Shown here one piece after another: positions 1 to 5,657 of a stretch of DNA of 5,657 nucleotides. The notes under the pieces are model-generated. The model was not told the origin of the DNA, made no database searches, and saw nothing but the letters and a program-made list of their open reading frames with translations. The DNA is from Bacteroidia bacterium. Lineage in GTDB: Bacteria > Bacteroidota > Bacteroidia > Bacteroidales > Dysgonomonadaceae. The position numbers were made by a program, and so were the translations under genes. The stretch is from assembly GCA_025999435.1 (NCBI GenBank), contig BNXH01000091.1:1-5657 (forward strand). The letters are read 5' to 3'. Each line of letters opens with the position of its first letter. Position 1 is the first letter of the stretch.

Positions 1-2464
1 TAATAGCCAGTTCGATATTCCCACCCAGTTCTTCGGTTTTTTGCATCACTTCCAGCTTCTCCGTTTCCTCGGTCGTGTAGGTCATGTATTCCTCGGCGCT
101 GACCTCGGTGGCGTACACCGCCGACTGAACGCCGCCCAGACCAAACCACACCTCCTTGTATTTTCTTGAAGGGTTGTTGGCCATGTTGATGGAGAGGATT
201 TGCCCCTTTTCCTTTTCGGTAAGTCCCAAAAGGGCTTGGATACTGTCGAACTTGTTCATGTATTTGCGCTGGTCTAACAGTATCTTGCAGTCGGAGTTGT
301 TGATGATACTTTCCTTGACGATAGGCGAAGCGATAATATCATCGACTTCCTGGGTGACGACAACCGCCTCCCCGAAGAACTTCCGGACAGTCTTAAAGAG
401 GTACTTGATGTACTCTGCCATACCCTCTTTGGCGATTGCCTTCCACGCTTCTTCAATTAGTATCATCTTCCTGATACCCTGCAACCTGCGCATCTTGCCT
501 ATAAAAACTTCCATGATGATGATGGTTACGATGGGAAACAGGATTTTGTGATCCTTAATCGCATCTATTTCAAAGACAATGAAGCGTTTAGACAGCAAAT
601 CCAACTGCTTTTCCGAGTTGAGCAGAAAGTCGTACTCGCCGCCCTGGTAGTAGGGTTCCAGCACGTTCAGGAAGTTAGCCAGGTCAAAATCCTTTTCCCT
701 GACCTTCTTGGCGTCGAGTATGGCCGCATAGTCCGTTTTCACGAACTCGTAGAACGTGTTGAAGGAGGGTACGACCGATTTGTCGTATTTCAGCCGGTCG
801 ATATACAGGCTGACGGCATTGGACAGGGCGACTTCTTCCGCCCGCGAGGGTGGTTCGTTGTCGCGTTTCCAAAGGGTCATGATCAAGGTCTTGATACTTT
901 CCCTTTTTTCAATGTCGAACACGCCGTCGTCGGTGTAGAACGGGTTAAAACTGATGGGGTTTTGCTCCGTGTAGGTGAAATACACGCCATCTTCGCCGTG
1001 TGTCCGGCGGTTGATGAAATTGCAAAGCCCCTGATAGCTGTTACCCGTGTCCACGAGGACGACGTGCGTCCCCTGTTCCCAGTATTGCCTCACGAGGTGG
1101 TTCATAAAGAAGGATTTCCCGCTGCCGGACGGCCCCAAAACAAACTTGTTGCGGTTCGTGGTAATTCCCTTTTTCATCGGAAGGTCGGAAATATCCACAT
1201 GGAGGGGCTTTCCCGACACGCGGTCGCACATCCTGATGCCGAAGGGCGAGGGGGAGCTTTTGTAGTTGGTTTCCCCGGTGAAGAAGCACAGGGCGGGTTC
1301 GATAAACGTGTAAAACGATTCCTCCGCCGGAAAGTCCCCCGCGTTGCCGGGCATGGCCGCCCAGTAGAGCGTCGCGGCATCCACCGTGTTGTGGCGCGGC
1401 TTGCACTCCATTAAAGCCAACTGGCTGCCTACGTCGTTGCGGATATGCTTGAGTTCATCCGCGTCGTCGCTCCACGCCATGACGTTGAAGTGCGCCCTGA
1501 CCGAAGTCAGCCCGAAACTGTGGGCTTCGTTCAGGTACTTGTCGATCCATTCCTTATTGATTTGGTTTCCACGACTATACCTTGAAAGCGACTGCATATT
1601 CCTTGCGGACTTCTCGAATTTCCGCAGGTTTTCGGCACTGTCATCCAAAAAAATGTATTGATTGTACACATGGTCACAGGAAAGCAGCAGGCCGACAGGC
1701 GCGGCAAACGAGAGCAGGCAGTCGCTTCTATCCGTAGATAGCTTTTCATAGCGCATGTCCGTCCCGACTTTGCCCGGCAGGTCTTCCACGTCCGACAGCG
1801 TGTGCAAACAGACCGTGTTACTGCCTATCCGCAAACCGTCGGCTCCGAGTTCCATATCCTGCAAGCAGGTGGTGTCGTCGAGCGACAGGGCAAAGTATTT
1901 TTCTATAAGCCCCGCGCTTTCCGGCGTTCCCGTGATTTCATCGGACGTTAAACGTGTCAGCGTTACAAACCCAGAATCGTTTACAATGCGCTCGAATTGC
2001 CCGACAGCCTCCATGAATTTTACCGCCGTGTCCTTATTGACTTCCTTTGGGATGATGTTACCCCGGCACAGGCTGGAAAAGTTGCTTTGCATGCGCATCC
2101 GCTCTTTCGTTGTTTTCGTCAGGTAGAGGAAACAGGTGTGGTTCAGGTAGGGACGTTCGTTAAAATGCCTTTCAAAAGACCGGGACAGGAAACTCATGTC
2201 TTCCCTGTCCGTTTCCGGCTTGTAGTTCTCTTTTGTGAACCAGTCCTGCTTTTGGATTACCGAGTAATCCGGCAACACCTTCACCGCTTTCGCCCATGCC
2301 GAGTGTATCGATTCATATTCGGCGGAGGTTACGGTAAACAGTTCGGGCAAGTCCACCCGAAAGGCGACCGTAATATCCGCGTCCTTTGAGATGATACAGC
2401 CGTGCTCCACCGAAAGCAAGGGGAACTTGCTTTCGATGGTGGCTGCTTTTAGTGTGTTACGCAT
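1..2464 (-). CDS. traG: TraG, VirB4-like conjugation ATPase (C-terminus cut by the window edge)
   Basis: This is the large cytoplasmic ATPase that energises assembly and substrate transfer in the Bacteroidetes conjugation machine. I read one uninterrupted frame of 821 codons from ATG at 2464 to the left edge; no stop is reached, and from the usual family length (about 830 residues) only a short tail is missing. Residues 1-60 (MRNTLKAATIESKFPLLSVE...) match the DUF3875 N-terminal domain of Bacteroides TraG. Walker A is GPSGSGKS at residues 444-451 (nt 1135-1112). Walker B is MILIEEAW at 667-674, followed by VVVTQEVDD at 701-709. The C-terminal part (WFGLGGVQSAVYATEVS) is typical of the family. 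The start is fixed by an 8-nt overlap with the traF stop (ATGCGTAA, 2464-2457), which suggests translational coupling. The GC-rich codon use matches traF and differs from the intron. All active-site motifs look intact. Confidence 0.96.
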   Translation of the reverse strand, partial: MRNTLKAATIESKFPLLSVEHGCIISKDADITVAFRVDLPELFTVTSAEYESIHSAWAKAVKVLPDYSVIQKQDWFTKENYKPETDREDMSFLSRSFERHFNERPYLNHTCFLYLTKTTKERMRMQSNFSSLCRGNIIPKEVNKDTAVKFMEAVGQFERIVNDSGFVTLTRLTSDEITGTPESAGLIEKYFALSLDDTTCLQDMELGADGLRIGSNTVCLHTLSDVEDLPGKVGTDMRYEKLSTDRSDCLLSFAAPVGLLLSCDHVYNQYIFLDDSAENLRKFEKSARNMQSLSRYSRGNQINKEWIDKYLNEAHSFGLTSVRAHFNVMAWSDDADELKHIRNDVGSQLALMECKPRHNTVDAATLYWAAMPGNAGDFPAEESFYTFIEPALCFFTGETNYKSSPSPFGIRMCDRVSGKPLHVDISDLPMKKGITTNRNKFVLGPSGSGKSFFMNHLVRQYWEQGTHVVLVDTGNSYQGLCNFINRRTHGEDGVYFTYTEQNPISFNPFYTDDGVFDIEKRESIKTLIMTLWKRDNEPPSRAEEVALSNAVSLYIDRLKYDKSVVPSFNTFYEFVKTDYAAILDAKKVREKDFDLANFLNVLEPYYQGGEYDFLLNSEKQLDLLSKRFIVFEIDAIKDHKILFPIVTIIIMEVFIGKMRRLQGIRKMILIEEAWKAIAKEGMAEYIKYLFKTVRKFFGEAVVVTQEVDDIIASPIVKESIINNSDCKILLDQRKYMNKFDSIQALLGLTEKEKGQILSINMANNPSRKYKEVWFGLGGVQSAVYATEVSAEEYMTYTTEETEKLEVMQKTEELGGNIELAI

Positions 2465-2792
2465 ACGCGGCCTCCTTTCTCTTACGGTGCAGGAAGAAGC
2501 GGCGCGAGTTCTTGCGGTTAATCAGATAACGCGGGTGCTGCCTTTTGGCCAGCAGCTTCATTAATCCGTGTTCCCCATACTTCGCATTGAGGTTAAACGT
2601 CAGCCATACCAACGCGGAAGCGGCCACAACACCAAAGCCGATGCAGAACCATTGATCGGCGCCCGCCATGTAGAGGATGATGAAAACGACGAACACGGCC
2701 AGCAGGCCGCCCGCAAAAATAAACAGGTACTGGCTTTTCAAACCCTTGAACTCGACGCTCTTTCCGATTCCTTTATTTATATTGTACTCCAT
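2457..2792 (-). CDS. traF: TraF, small inner-membrane conjugation protein (DUF4133, VirB3-like)
   Basis: A 111-residue protein of the Bacteroidetes conjugative-transposon TraF family (DUF4133). Its size, two helices and place just before the VirB4-like TraG suggest that it is the VirB3 counterpart, an inner-membrane partner of the ATPase; that role is inferred from the architecture. Two hydrophobic segments are clear: YLFIFAGGLLAVFVVFIILY (about residues 22-41) and WFCIGFGVVAASALVWLTF (about 48-66). The N-terminus is short and polar (MEYNINKGIGKSVEFKG), and the C-terminal tail is strongly basic (NRKNSRRFFLHRKRKE), as expected on the cytoplasmic side. The start lies 21 nt after the traE stop, with only an A-rich stretch (AACTAACAG) and no good Shine-Dalgarno, which is common in Bacteroides. 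The stop overlaps the traG start by 8 nt. It is complete, with no visible damage. Confidence 0.93.
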   Translation of the reverse strand: MEYNINKGIGKSVEFKGLKSQYLFIFAGGLLAVFVVFIILYMAGADQWFCIGFGVVAASALVWLTFNLNAKYGEHGLMKLLAKRQHPRYLINRKNSRRFFLHRKRKEAAYA

Positions 2793-2813
2793 TCTGTTAG
2801 TTGTTTGGAGTGA

Positions 2814-2984
2814 TTATAAAAAGAAGGAGCGCAGGATGGTAGCAGCTACAATCAGGAAGATACACGCTCCGAACCACGACGCGGCAGTTTTCGACGTGTC
2901 GGGGTCGCCCGAACGGAACTTGTTATACACTTTGATGCCCCCTATCAGCCCCACAACCGCGCCGATGGCGTATATCAGTTTTGT
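2814..2984 (-). pseudogene. traE: traE exon 2 (C-terminal 56 codons, both membrane helices)
   Basis: The second part of the split traE gene (DUF4134 family). It starts at ACA right after the intron and encodes TKLIYAIGAVVGLIGG..., then KVYNKFRSGDPDTSKTAASW, and ends ACIFLIVAATILRSFFL before TAA. The two hydrophobic stretches (about IYAIGAVVGLIGG and WFGACIFLIVAATIL) are the membrane helices of the family, and the GDPDTSKTAASWFGACIF block is its best-conserved signature. Splicing to exon 1 joins GGT to ACA and rebuilds the family sequence FDPG-TKLIYAIG. This exon has no damage of its own; I call the gene a pseudogene because exon 1 carries a one-base deletion. The stop is 21 nt before traF, so the tra operon continues normally downstream. 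Confidence 0.88.
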
Positions 2985-3104
2985 GTCGAGTAGGTCAGCC
3001 CCCTTACGGGAGCTTTCCCCTCTAAGAACCGTACATGATACTTTCGCATCATACGGCTCAAGCAACGCATTGCTATTTTTACTGAAGAAATAGTTTTGCC
3101 TCAT
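2814..3104 (-). CDS. Possible chimeric ORF: intron 3' end fused in frame to traE exon 2
   Basis: An open frame of 96 codons that begins at ATG 3104, inside the maturase stop (ATGA), and runs through intron domains V and VI for exactly 40 codons before entering traE exon 2 in frame (56 codons). An automatic annotation may call it a DUF4134/TraE protein. The first 40 residues (MRQNYFFSKNSNALLEPYDA...) translate ribozyme RNA and have no relation to TraE; they replace the signal peptide. Both TraE helices are kept. Unspliced RNA could yield it by termination-reinitiation after the maturase, but nothing shows that this happens, and a 40-codon open frame through GC-rich RNA structure can arise by chance. 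I regard the real gene as the two-exon traE; this ORF is a coincidence or a rare product. Confidence 0.35.
   Translation of the reverse strand: MRQNYFFSKNSNALLEPYDAKVSCTVLRGESSRKGADLLDTKLIYAIGAVVGLIGGIKVYNKFRSGDPDTSKTAASWFGACIFLIVAATILRSFFL
2985..3025 (-). ncRNA. Group II intron domain VI and 3' splice site
   Basis: Lower stem GAGGGG (3022-3017) pairs with CCTACTC (2994-2988), leaving A2991 bulged as the branch-point adenosine, the seventh base from the intron end. Above an AA/GA internal loop, AGCTCCC (3014-3008) pairs with GGGGGCT (3003-2997) around a GTAA loop. The last three bases are GAC, so the intron ends with the expected AY, and exon 2 begins at 2984. Confidence 0.88.
3026..3059 (-). 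ncRNA. Group II intron domain V (catalytic hairpin)
   Basis: A 34-nt hairpin: GAGCCGTATGATGCGAAAG on the 5' side, then TATCATGTACGGTTC. It has the AGC catalytic triad near its base, the two-nt bulge region on the 3' strand, and a GAAA tetraloop. This is the most conserved part of any group II intron and fits the consensus very well. It lies 41 nt after the maturase stop. Confidence 0.96.
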
Positions 3105-4804
3105 TTCCTACTAATTTTATTAGGTTTGAACTTCTTAGGTTTACATGAACTATGAATAAGAGTTTTGAACGGTTTGTCGTTGATGTTCTCCGTTAGGGTC
3201 GTCCATCGGCGACTGTTGTCGATTATCTCTCCACAGATAGGGCAGCACATCTTTTGATGAATCCATATCATAGGGAGCAAGTTATCAGTTTCGCGAAGCT
3301 CCTGCTCCGTTTCTTTAGCCTTGCGCCGCTTGTAATATGTAGCATCGGCAGGGTCGTATGGATTGGCATTCGTTTTCACACGCACATACTTCTGGATTGC
3401 TATGTTTGCCAACCTTTTAAGCGAGAGTGTATGCTCTTTTTGAGTCTTCTTGCTTTTGGTTATGGCAGCAAAGGTCCAATCGCGTCCATGCAGCTGTTTG
3501 AAGTATTTTTCCTTAATCCATTTCTTCCCTTTTTGAGGATGTCTGCGCTTTGCCCATTGCCACAGCGTCTTATGAATTTCATAGTCTACACGCGAGTATG
3601 CTTTTGAAGATGCCCCGTAGCGGTAATAGTTGCCCCAGCCAGGTATCATACGATTGAGCATTCTAATGACAGACGATGCTTTTGCCGACTTATTCCCTTT
3701 GACTTTCGTACGCATTTTTTCACAGAAATTCTTCATTGCATCCTTTGACGGCTTGGTAAGCAGTTTTCCGTTAGAGTATTTGCGGATATTGAAGCCGAGG
3801 AAGTCAAAACCCTCACTGATATGAGTGATTTTGGTCTTTTCTTCCGAGAGCATCAAACCACGTTCCTCCATGAACTGCTGCACAAGGGGAAGGATAATCT
3901 TTTCGATTGCCTCCTTGTCTTTGGCTGTGATAATGAAGTCGTCTGCATAGCGCACAAGATTGATTTTAGGCTTAATCCACTTGCGTCCATTCGGGTCAGG
4001 TTTCCAATAACCTTTTACTGCCTTTTTCACAAGCGATTGAAGTCCGTCAAGAGTCATGTTGGCGAGAGTGGGAGAAATTATGCCTCCTTGGGGTGTTCCC
4101 TCTTCGGTGGGGAAAAGTTCACCATTGAATACATAACCACTTTTGAGCCATTTACGCAGTATCATTTTATCCATAGGGATATTGTTGATAAGCCATTCAT
4201 GGCTGATGTGATCGAAGCATCCTTTGATGTCGCCTTCCAGCACCCATTCGGGAGCGATTTCCTTTGACAAGACATTATGGCACTGGCTTATCGCATCTTG
4301 ACAACTACGATATTTGCGGAAACCGTAAGAGTGTTGGTCACCTGTGGTCTCAGAAATAGGGTCGAGTGCCATAAGATAGAGAGCCTGCATTGCTCTGTCT
4401 TTCATAGTAGGAATACCCAAGGGGCGTTTCTTTCCATTCTTTTTCGGTATCTCCACGCGGCGCAGCGGCATCGGTTGATAGCCACGGCGTTTGAGCGTGT
4501 CGATTGCTTTGACTTTTGCCGCATCGGTCGACCACCTTATATGGTCAACACCTGCGGTGTTCTTACCTTTATTAGTAGTAACTCGTAATACAGCCAGATA
4601 GCGACCGTAGAACGAGTGGGTCAGCAACCATTGCAAAGATTTGACTTTGCCATGTCTGCCCTCCCTTTGAGCCTTTACAATACGCGCTTGCAGCTTCCGA
4701 ACATAGTCTTCCGCCTTGTGTCGGTCGATGTTTCGCCAACGCTCGGTATAGGAGACTGCCCTGTTTTCAGGCGCACACGATGTTTTAATTTCGTTCATTT
4801 GCAT
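3101..4804 (-). CDS. ltrA: Group II intron-encoded reverse transcriptase/maturase
   Basis: This protein assists splicing of its own intron and copies it into DNA during retrohoming. The span starts at the first Met (4804, 567 residues). The third residue, Met at 4798, is the likelier start because AAGGA (4809-4805) lies 6 nt before it but only 1 nt before the first ATG. Domains, numbered from 4804: RT0 and fingers about 60-120; KKNGKKRPLGIPTMKDRAMQ at 121-140; GDIKGCFD at 191-198 with a metal-binding Asp; GTPQGGIISPTLAN at 236-249; the catalytic YADD at 286-289; GFDFLGFNI at 332-340; maturase domain X about 355-440 with IPGWGNYYRYG. The tail at 520-554 has CPIC and HSSC, the zinc cysteines of an HNH domain, but no catalytic His pair. 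The RT looks active and the endonuclease doubtful. The TGA stop overlaps an ATG (3104). The symbol follows the LtrA family. Confidence 0.96.
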   Translation of the reverse strand: MQMNEIKTSCAPENRAVSYTERWRNIDRHKAEDYVRKLQARIVKAQREGRHGKVKSLQWLLTHSFYGRYLAVLRVTTNKGKNTAGVDHIRWSTDAAKVKAIDTLKRRGYQPMPLRRVEIPKKNGKKRPLGIPTMKDRAMQALYLMALDPISETTGDQHSYGFRKYRSCQDAISQCHNVLSKEIAPEWVLEGDIKGCFDHISHEWLINNIPMDKMILRKWLKSGYVFNGELFPTEEGTPQGGIISPTLANMTLDGLQSLVKKAVKGYWKPDPNGRKWIKPKINLVRYADDFIITAKDKEAIEKIILPLVQQFMEERGLMLSEEKTKITHISEGFDFLGFNIRKYSNGKLLTKPSKDAMKNFCEKMRTKVKGNKSAKASSVIRMLNRMIPGWGNYYRYGASSKAYSRVDYEIHKTLWQWAKRRHPQKGKKWIKEKYFKQLHGRDWTFAAITKSKKTQKEHTLSLKRLANIAIQKYVRVKTNANPYDPADATYYKRRKAKETEQELRETDNLLPMIWIHQKMCCPICGEIIDNSRRWTTLTENINDKPFKTLIHSSCKPKKFKPNKISRK

Positions 4805-4814
4805 TCCTTTCTTT
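4805..4814 (-). promoter_or_regulatory. Ribosome binding site of the intron maturase
   Basis: AAAGAAAGGA lies before two in-frame ATGs. The core AAGGA (4809-4805) is 1 nt from the ATG at 4804, too close, and 6 nt from the ATG at 4798, a normal spacing. This favours a start at MNEIK. Confidence 0.6.
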
Positions 4815-4816
4815 GA

Positions 4817-5469
4817 AAGTTCTATAAGTTAATTGTAAAGAGTTACCATATGGAAGTGGGCACACTTTCGTGTCAGATGATGTTGTCTCTATCACACGTG
4901 ACCGAGGCTCAATCCGTATCCGCTTCATTACAAAACGGCATTCGCTTTTTCCACTTTCCTATACCCGCATTCCATATAGGCTTGCCTTACGGCTCGCTTA
5001 CCAACTCCGAAGAGTGGAAGAATACGGGCTTACCACGTTCCGTATAAGTGACAATAATGGGTTAGGTCTGTCTTATCCACCGGCAGTCATTATGTCCGTG
5101 CAACCCCACCTGCGCAGGGAGTTGACCGACTGCTTACCTTTTGGTTCAAGCCTATAGTTTCGCCTTTAGAGCGTAAACCGTCAACATCTTTTGGCTCGTT
5201 CTTCGTAACGACGTTTATCAGACATTCACATGAGTTGACCATACCACTAAGCCTTGCCCCTCGACAGATTGATGTTATCTGCCATTGACCTCGACTCGCG
5301 CTTCGGTCTATTCCTTTTAAGAAAGGGTACTTTGTCAGGACAGCTTCACACAACGGAATTACTTCCAATGCATGTGTCCTCAGGCTACTGCAAACGGAAT
5401 TGCAGGTGCAATCAATTAGCTTCTCTAAGCTGTAGTCACACAATCACTTACACGACTTTCGTGTCACAC
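4817..5469 (-). ncRNA. Group II intron ribozyme, domains I-III and start of IV
   Basis: About 650 nt with no credible gene, forming the 5' half of the catalytic RNA. It begins GTGTG, followed at once by a small hairpin (ACACGA, loop AAG, TCGTGT, 5464-5450). The hairpin at 5096-5050 carries a loop with the GGATAAGACAGACC-type sequence seen in bacterial group II introns and the likely exon-binding site EBS1. The remainder is domain I, II and III structure that I could not fold fully by eye. Several small frames on both strands cross it (for example 5443-5090 on the minus strand), but these are translations of structured RNA. Length and position before the maturase agree with other ORF-bearing group II introns. 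Confidence 0.85.
5050..5096 (-). other. Domain I stem-loop with putative EBS1
   Basis: GACATAATG (5096-5088) pairs with CATTATTGTC (5059-5050) across one bulged T, closing a loop that contains TGCCGGTGGATAAGACAG. Within it GCCGG (5084-5080) can pair with the last five bases of exon 1, CCGGT (5474-5470), four Watson-Crick pairs and one G-T. The U just before EBS1 could also pair with A, the first base of exon 2. Its place in the loop beside ATAAGACAGACC agrees with known bacterial introns. Confidence 0.6.
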
Positions 5470-5481
5470 ACCGGGGTCGAA
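5470..5481 (-). other. Intron target in traE exon 1: putative IBS1 and IBS2
   Basis: IBS1 is CCGGT (5474-5470), complementary to GCCGG in the domain I loop at 5084-5080. Upstream, TTCGAC (5481-5476) can pair with GTCGAG, which occurs twice in domain I (5295-5290 and 5265-5260), so one of these may be EBS2. The pairing was found by eye and the choice between the two EBS2 candidates is open. Confidence 0.45.
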
Positions 5482-5597
5482 ATAACTGGTGCCATGTTGG
5501 TCGCTTCGGTGATACCGCCGATACCGTTGCCTTGTGCGAAGGCGTTGGCAGCGGCAAGGATAGCCACCGCCGACATAAGAATCTTTTTCCTTGTCAT
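5470..5597 (-). pseudogene. traE: traE exon 1 (signal peptide), frameshifted
   Basis: The first part of traE, from ATG at 5597 to the intron at 5469. The first 35 codons read MTRKKILMSAVAILAAANAF followed by AQGNGIGGITEATNM. This is a clear Sec signal peptide: KK, a hydrophobic core, and a probable signal peptidase I cut after AFA. The family continues MVTSYFDPG, but here ATGGCACC stands where ATGGTCACC is expected, so the TSYFDPG codons are present in the next frame. Exon 1 is 128 nt and exon 2 is 171 nt; their sum (299) is not a multiple of three. With the missing base restored, the spliced gene would encode 99 residues, the normal family size. As written, the spliced reading frame ends soon after the junction (PVQN, stop). 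A sequencing or assembly error is possible. The start is 2 nt after a TAG that may end the preceding gene. Confidence 0.85.
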
Positions 5598-5599
5598 TG

Positions 5600-5657
5600 C
5601 TAATTTGTTTTAAAGTGGCGGGCATGGGGCGGGATTAGTCCCCACACGCCGCCGGTG
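5600..5657 (-). CDS. Possible 3' end of the gene upstream of traE
   Basis: The right edge may hold the last 18 codons of a minus-strand gene, reading TGGVWGLIPPHARHFKTN and ending in TAG at 5602-5600, 2 nt before the traE start. In related elements traD precedes traE, so traD is the natural candidate, but the fragment is too short to recognise. A second frame ends in TAA at 5612-5610 and a third ends earlier, so the assignment rests only on the close spacing and on GC-rich third positions. Confidence 0.25.
   Translation of the reverse strand, partial: TGGVWGLIPPHARHFKTN

Larger units (their letters stand above)
2985..5469 (-). mobile_element. Complete group II intron inserted in traE
   Basis: A 2485-nt self-splicing retroelement. 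The 5' end is GTGTGACACG (5469 downward), fitting the GUGYG consensus. The 3' end is ...CTACTCGAC, giving the AY ending. Domain V (3059-3026) and domain VI (3022-2988) are canonical, a hairpin with the likely EBS1 loop lies at 5096-5050, and the maturase gene fills domain IV. Removing exactly this span joins GGT to ACA and restores the TraE protein motif FDPGTKLIY, apart from the upstream one-base deletion. It is visibly more AT-rich than the flanking tra genes, a sign of separate origin. It lies in the same orientation as the host gene, as splicing requires. Such introns move by retrohoming into intronless copies of the same site, so other conjugative elements with traE are natural targets. 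Confidence 0.94.

Noticed and set aside
548..1414. A 288-codon plus-strand open frame
   Set aside because: It lies wholly antisense to traG, whose minus-strand frame I could read without a break and with Walker motifs. GC-rich third positions make long antisense frames. The product (MILNRIYFKDNEAFRQQIQ...) resembles no family I know.
3254..4588. Several plus-strand frames of 60-150 codons
   Set aside because: All are shadows of the maturase gene, with phenylalanine- and leucine-rich translations typical of antisense frames.
5090..5443. A 117-codon minus-strand frame upstream of the maturase
   Set aside because: It lies inside the intron's domain I RNA and includes one arm of the EBS1 hairpin. 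The translation has no recognisable domain.
5620..5645. Small inverted repeat GGGA-CTAA-TCCC before traE, considered as a terminator
   Set aside because: The stem is only about four pairs and no T tract follows, so I do not support a terminator.
5598..5657. Search for a Bacteroides promoter (TTTG at -33, TAnnTTTG at -7) before traE
   Set aside because: No convincing pair of boxes; traE is probably read from a promoter upstream of the window.
1..5657. CRISPR arrays, tRNA genes, attachment sites, IS ends
   Set aside because: No regular repeats, tRNA-like folds or transposase genes were seen. The only mobile element within the window is the group II intron, which leaves no target duplication.

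Overview
The window is part of the transfer (tra) region of a Bacteroidales conjugative transposon or related ICE of the CTnDOT type. All protein-coding content reads on the minus strand. In transcription order (right to left) it holds traE, traF and traG, the core of the Bacteroidetes-type type IV secretion system. The TraE, TraF and TraG proteins closely match the Bacteroides families (DUF4134, DUF4133, and TraG with an N-terminal DUF3875), so the host is probably a gut Bacteroides, Parabacteroides, Prevotella or relative. No window sequence gives the species.

Layout, right to left on the minus strand: (i) 5657-5600, the possible last codons of an upstream tra gene; (ii) 5597-5470, the first exon of traE, carrying the signal peptide; (iii) 5469-2985, a complete group II intron of 2485 nt with a reverse transcriptase/maturase gene (4804-3101) in its domain IV; (iv) 2984-2814, the second exon of traE with both membrane helices; (v) 2792-2457, traF; (vi) 2464-1, traG, overlapping traF by 8 nt and running off the left edge with about a dozen codons missing.

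In this family TraE is a small exported two-helix membrane protein (VirB2/pilin-like by inference), TraF is VirB3-like, and TraG is the VirB4-like ATPase that powers the channel. The intron sits in the smallest of the three, so traE, and probably conjugation, depends on splicing. The intron boundaries can be fixed from sequence: a GTGTG 5' end, a textbook 34-nt domain V, a domain VI with a bulged A seven nt from the end, and a 3' AC. Joining the exons at these points gives the family sequence ...FDPG-TKLIYAIG....

Two things stand out. First, exon 1 lacks one base (at about 5491/5492) relative to the family sequence, so even a correctly spliced traE mRNA would be frameshifted. Second, the intron maturase stop codon overlaps an ATG (ATGA, 3104-3101) that opens a frame running without a stop through domains V and VI and in frame into traE exon 2, giving a possible chimeric protein that keeps both TraE helices but lacks the signal peptide. 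The maturase has an intact YADD reverse transcriptase centre, but its C-terminal HNH domain is reduced to the zinc-binding cysteines. I see no entirely new system here; the unusual content is the intron-traE arrangement.
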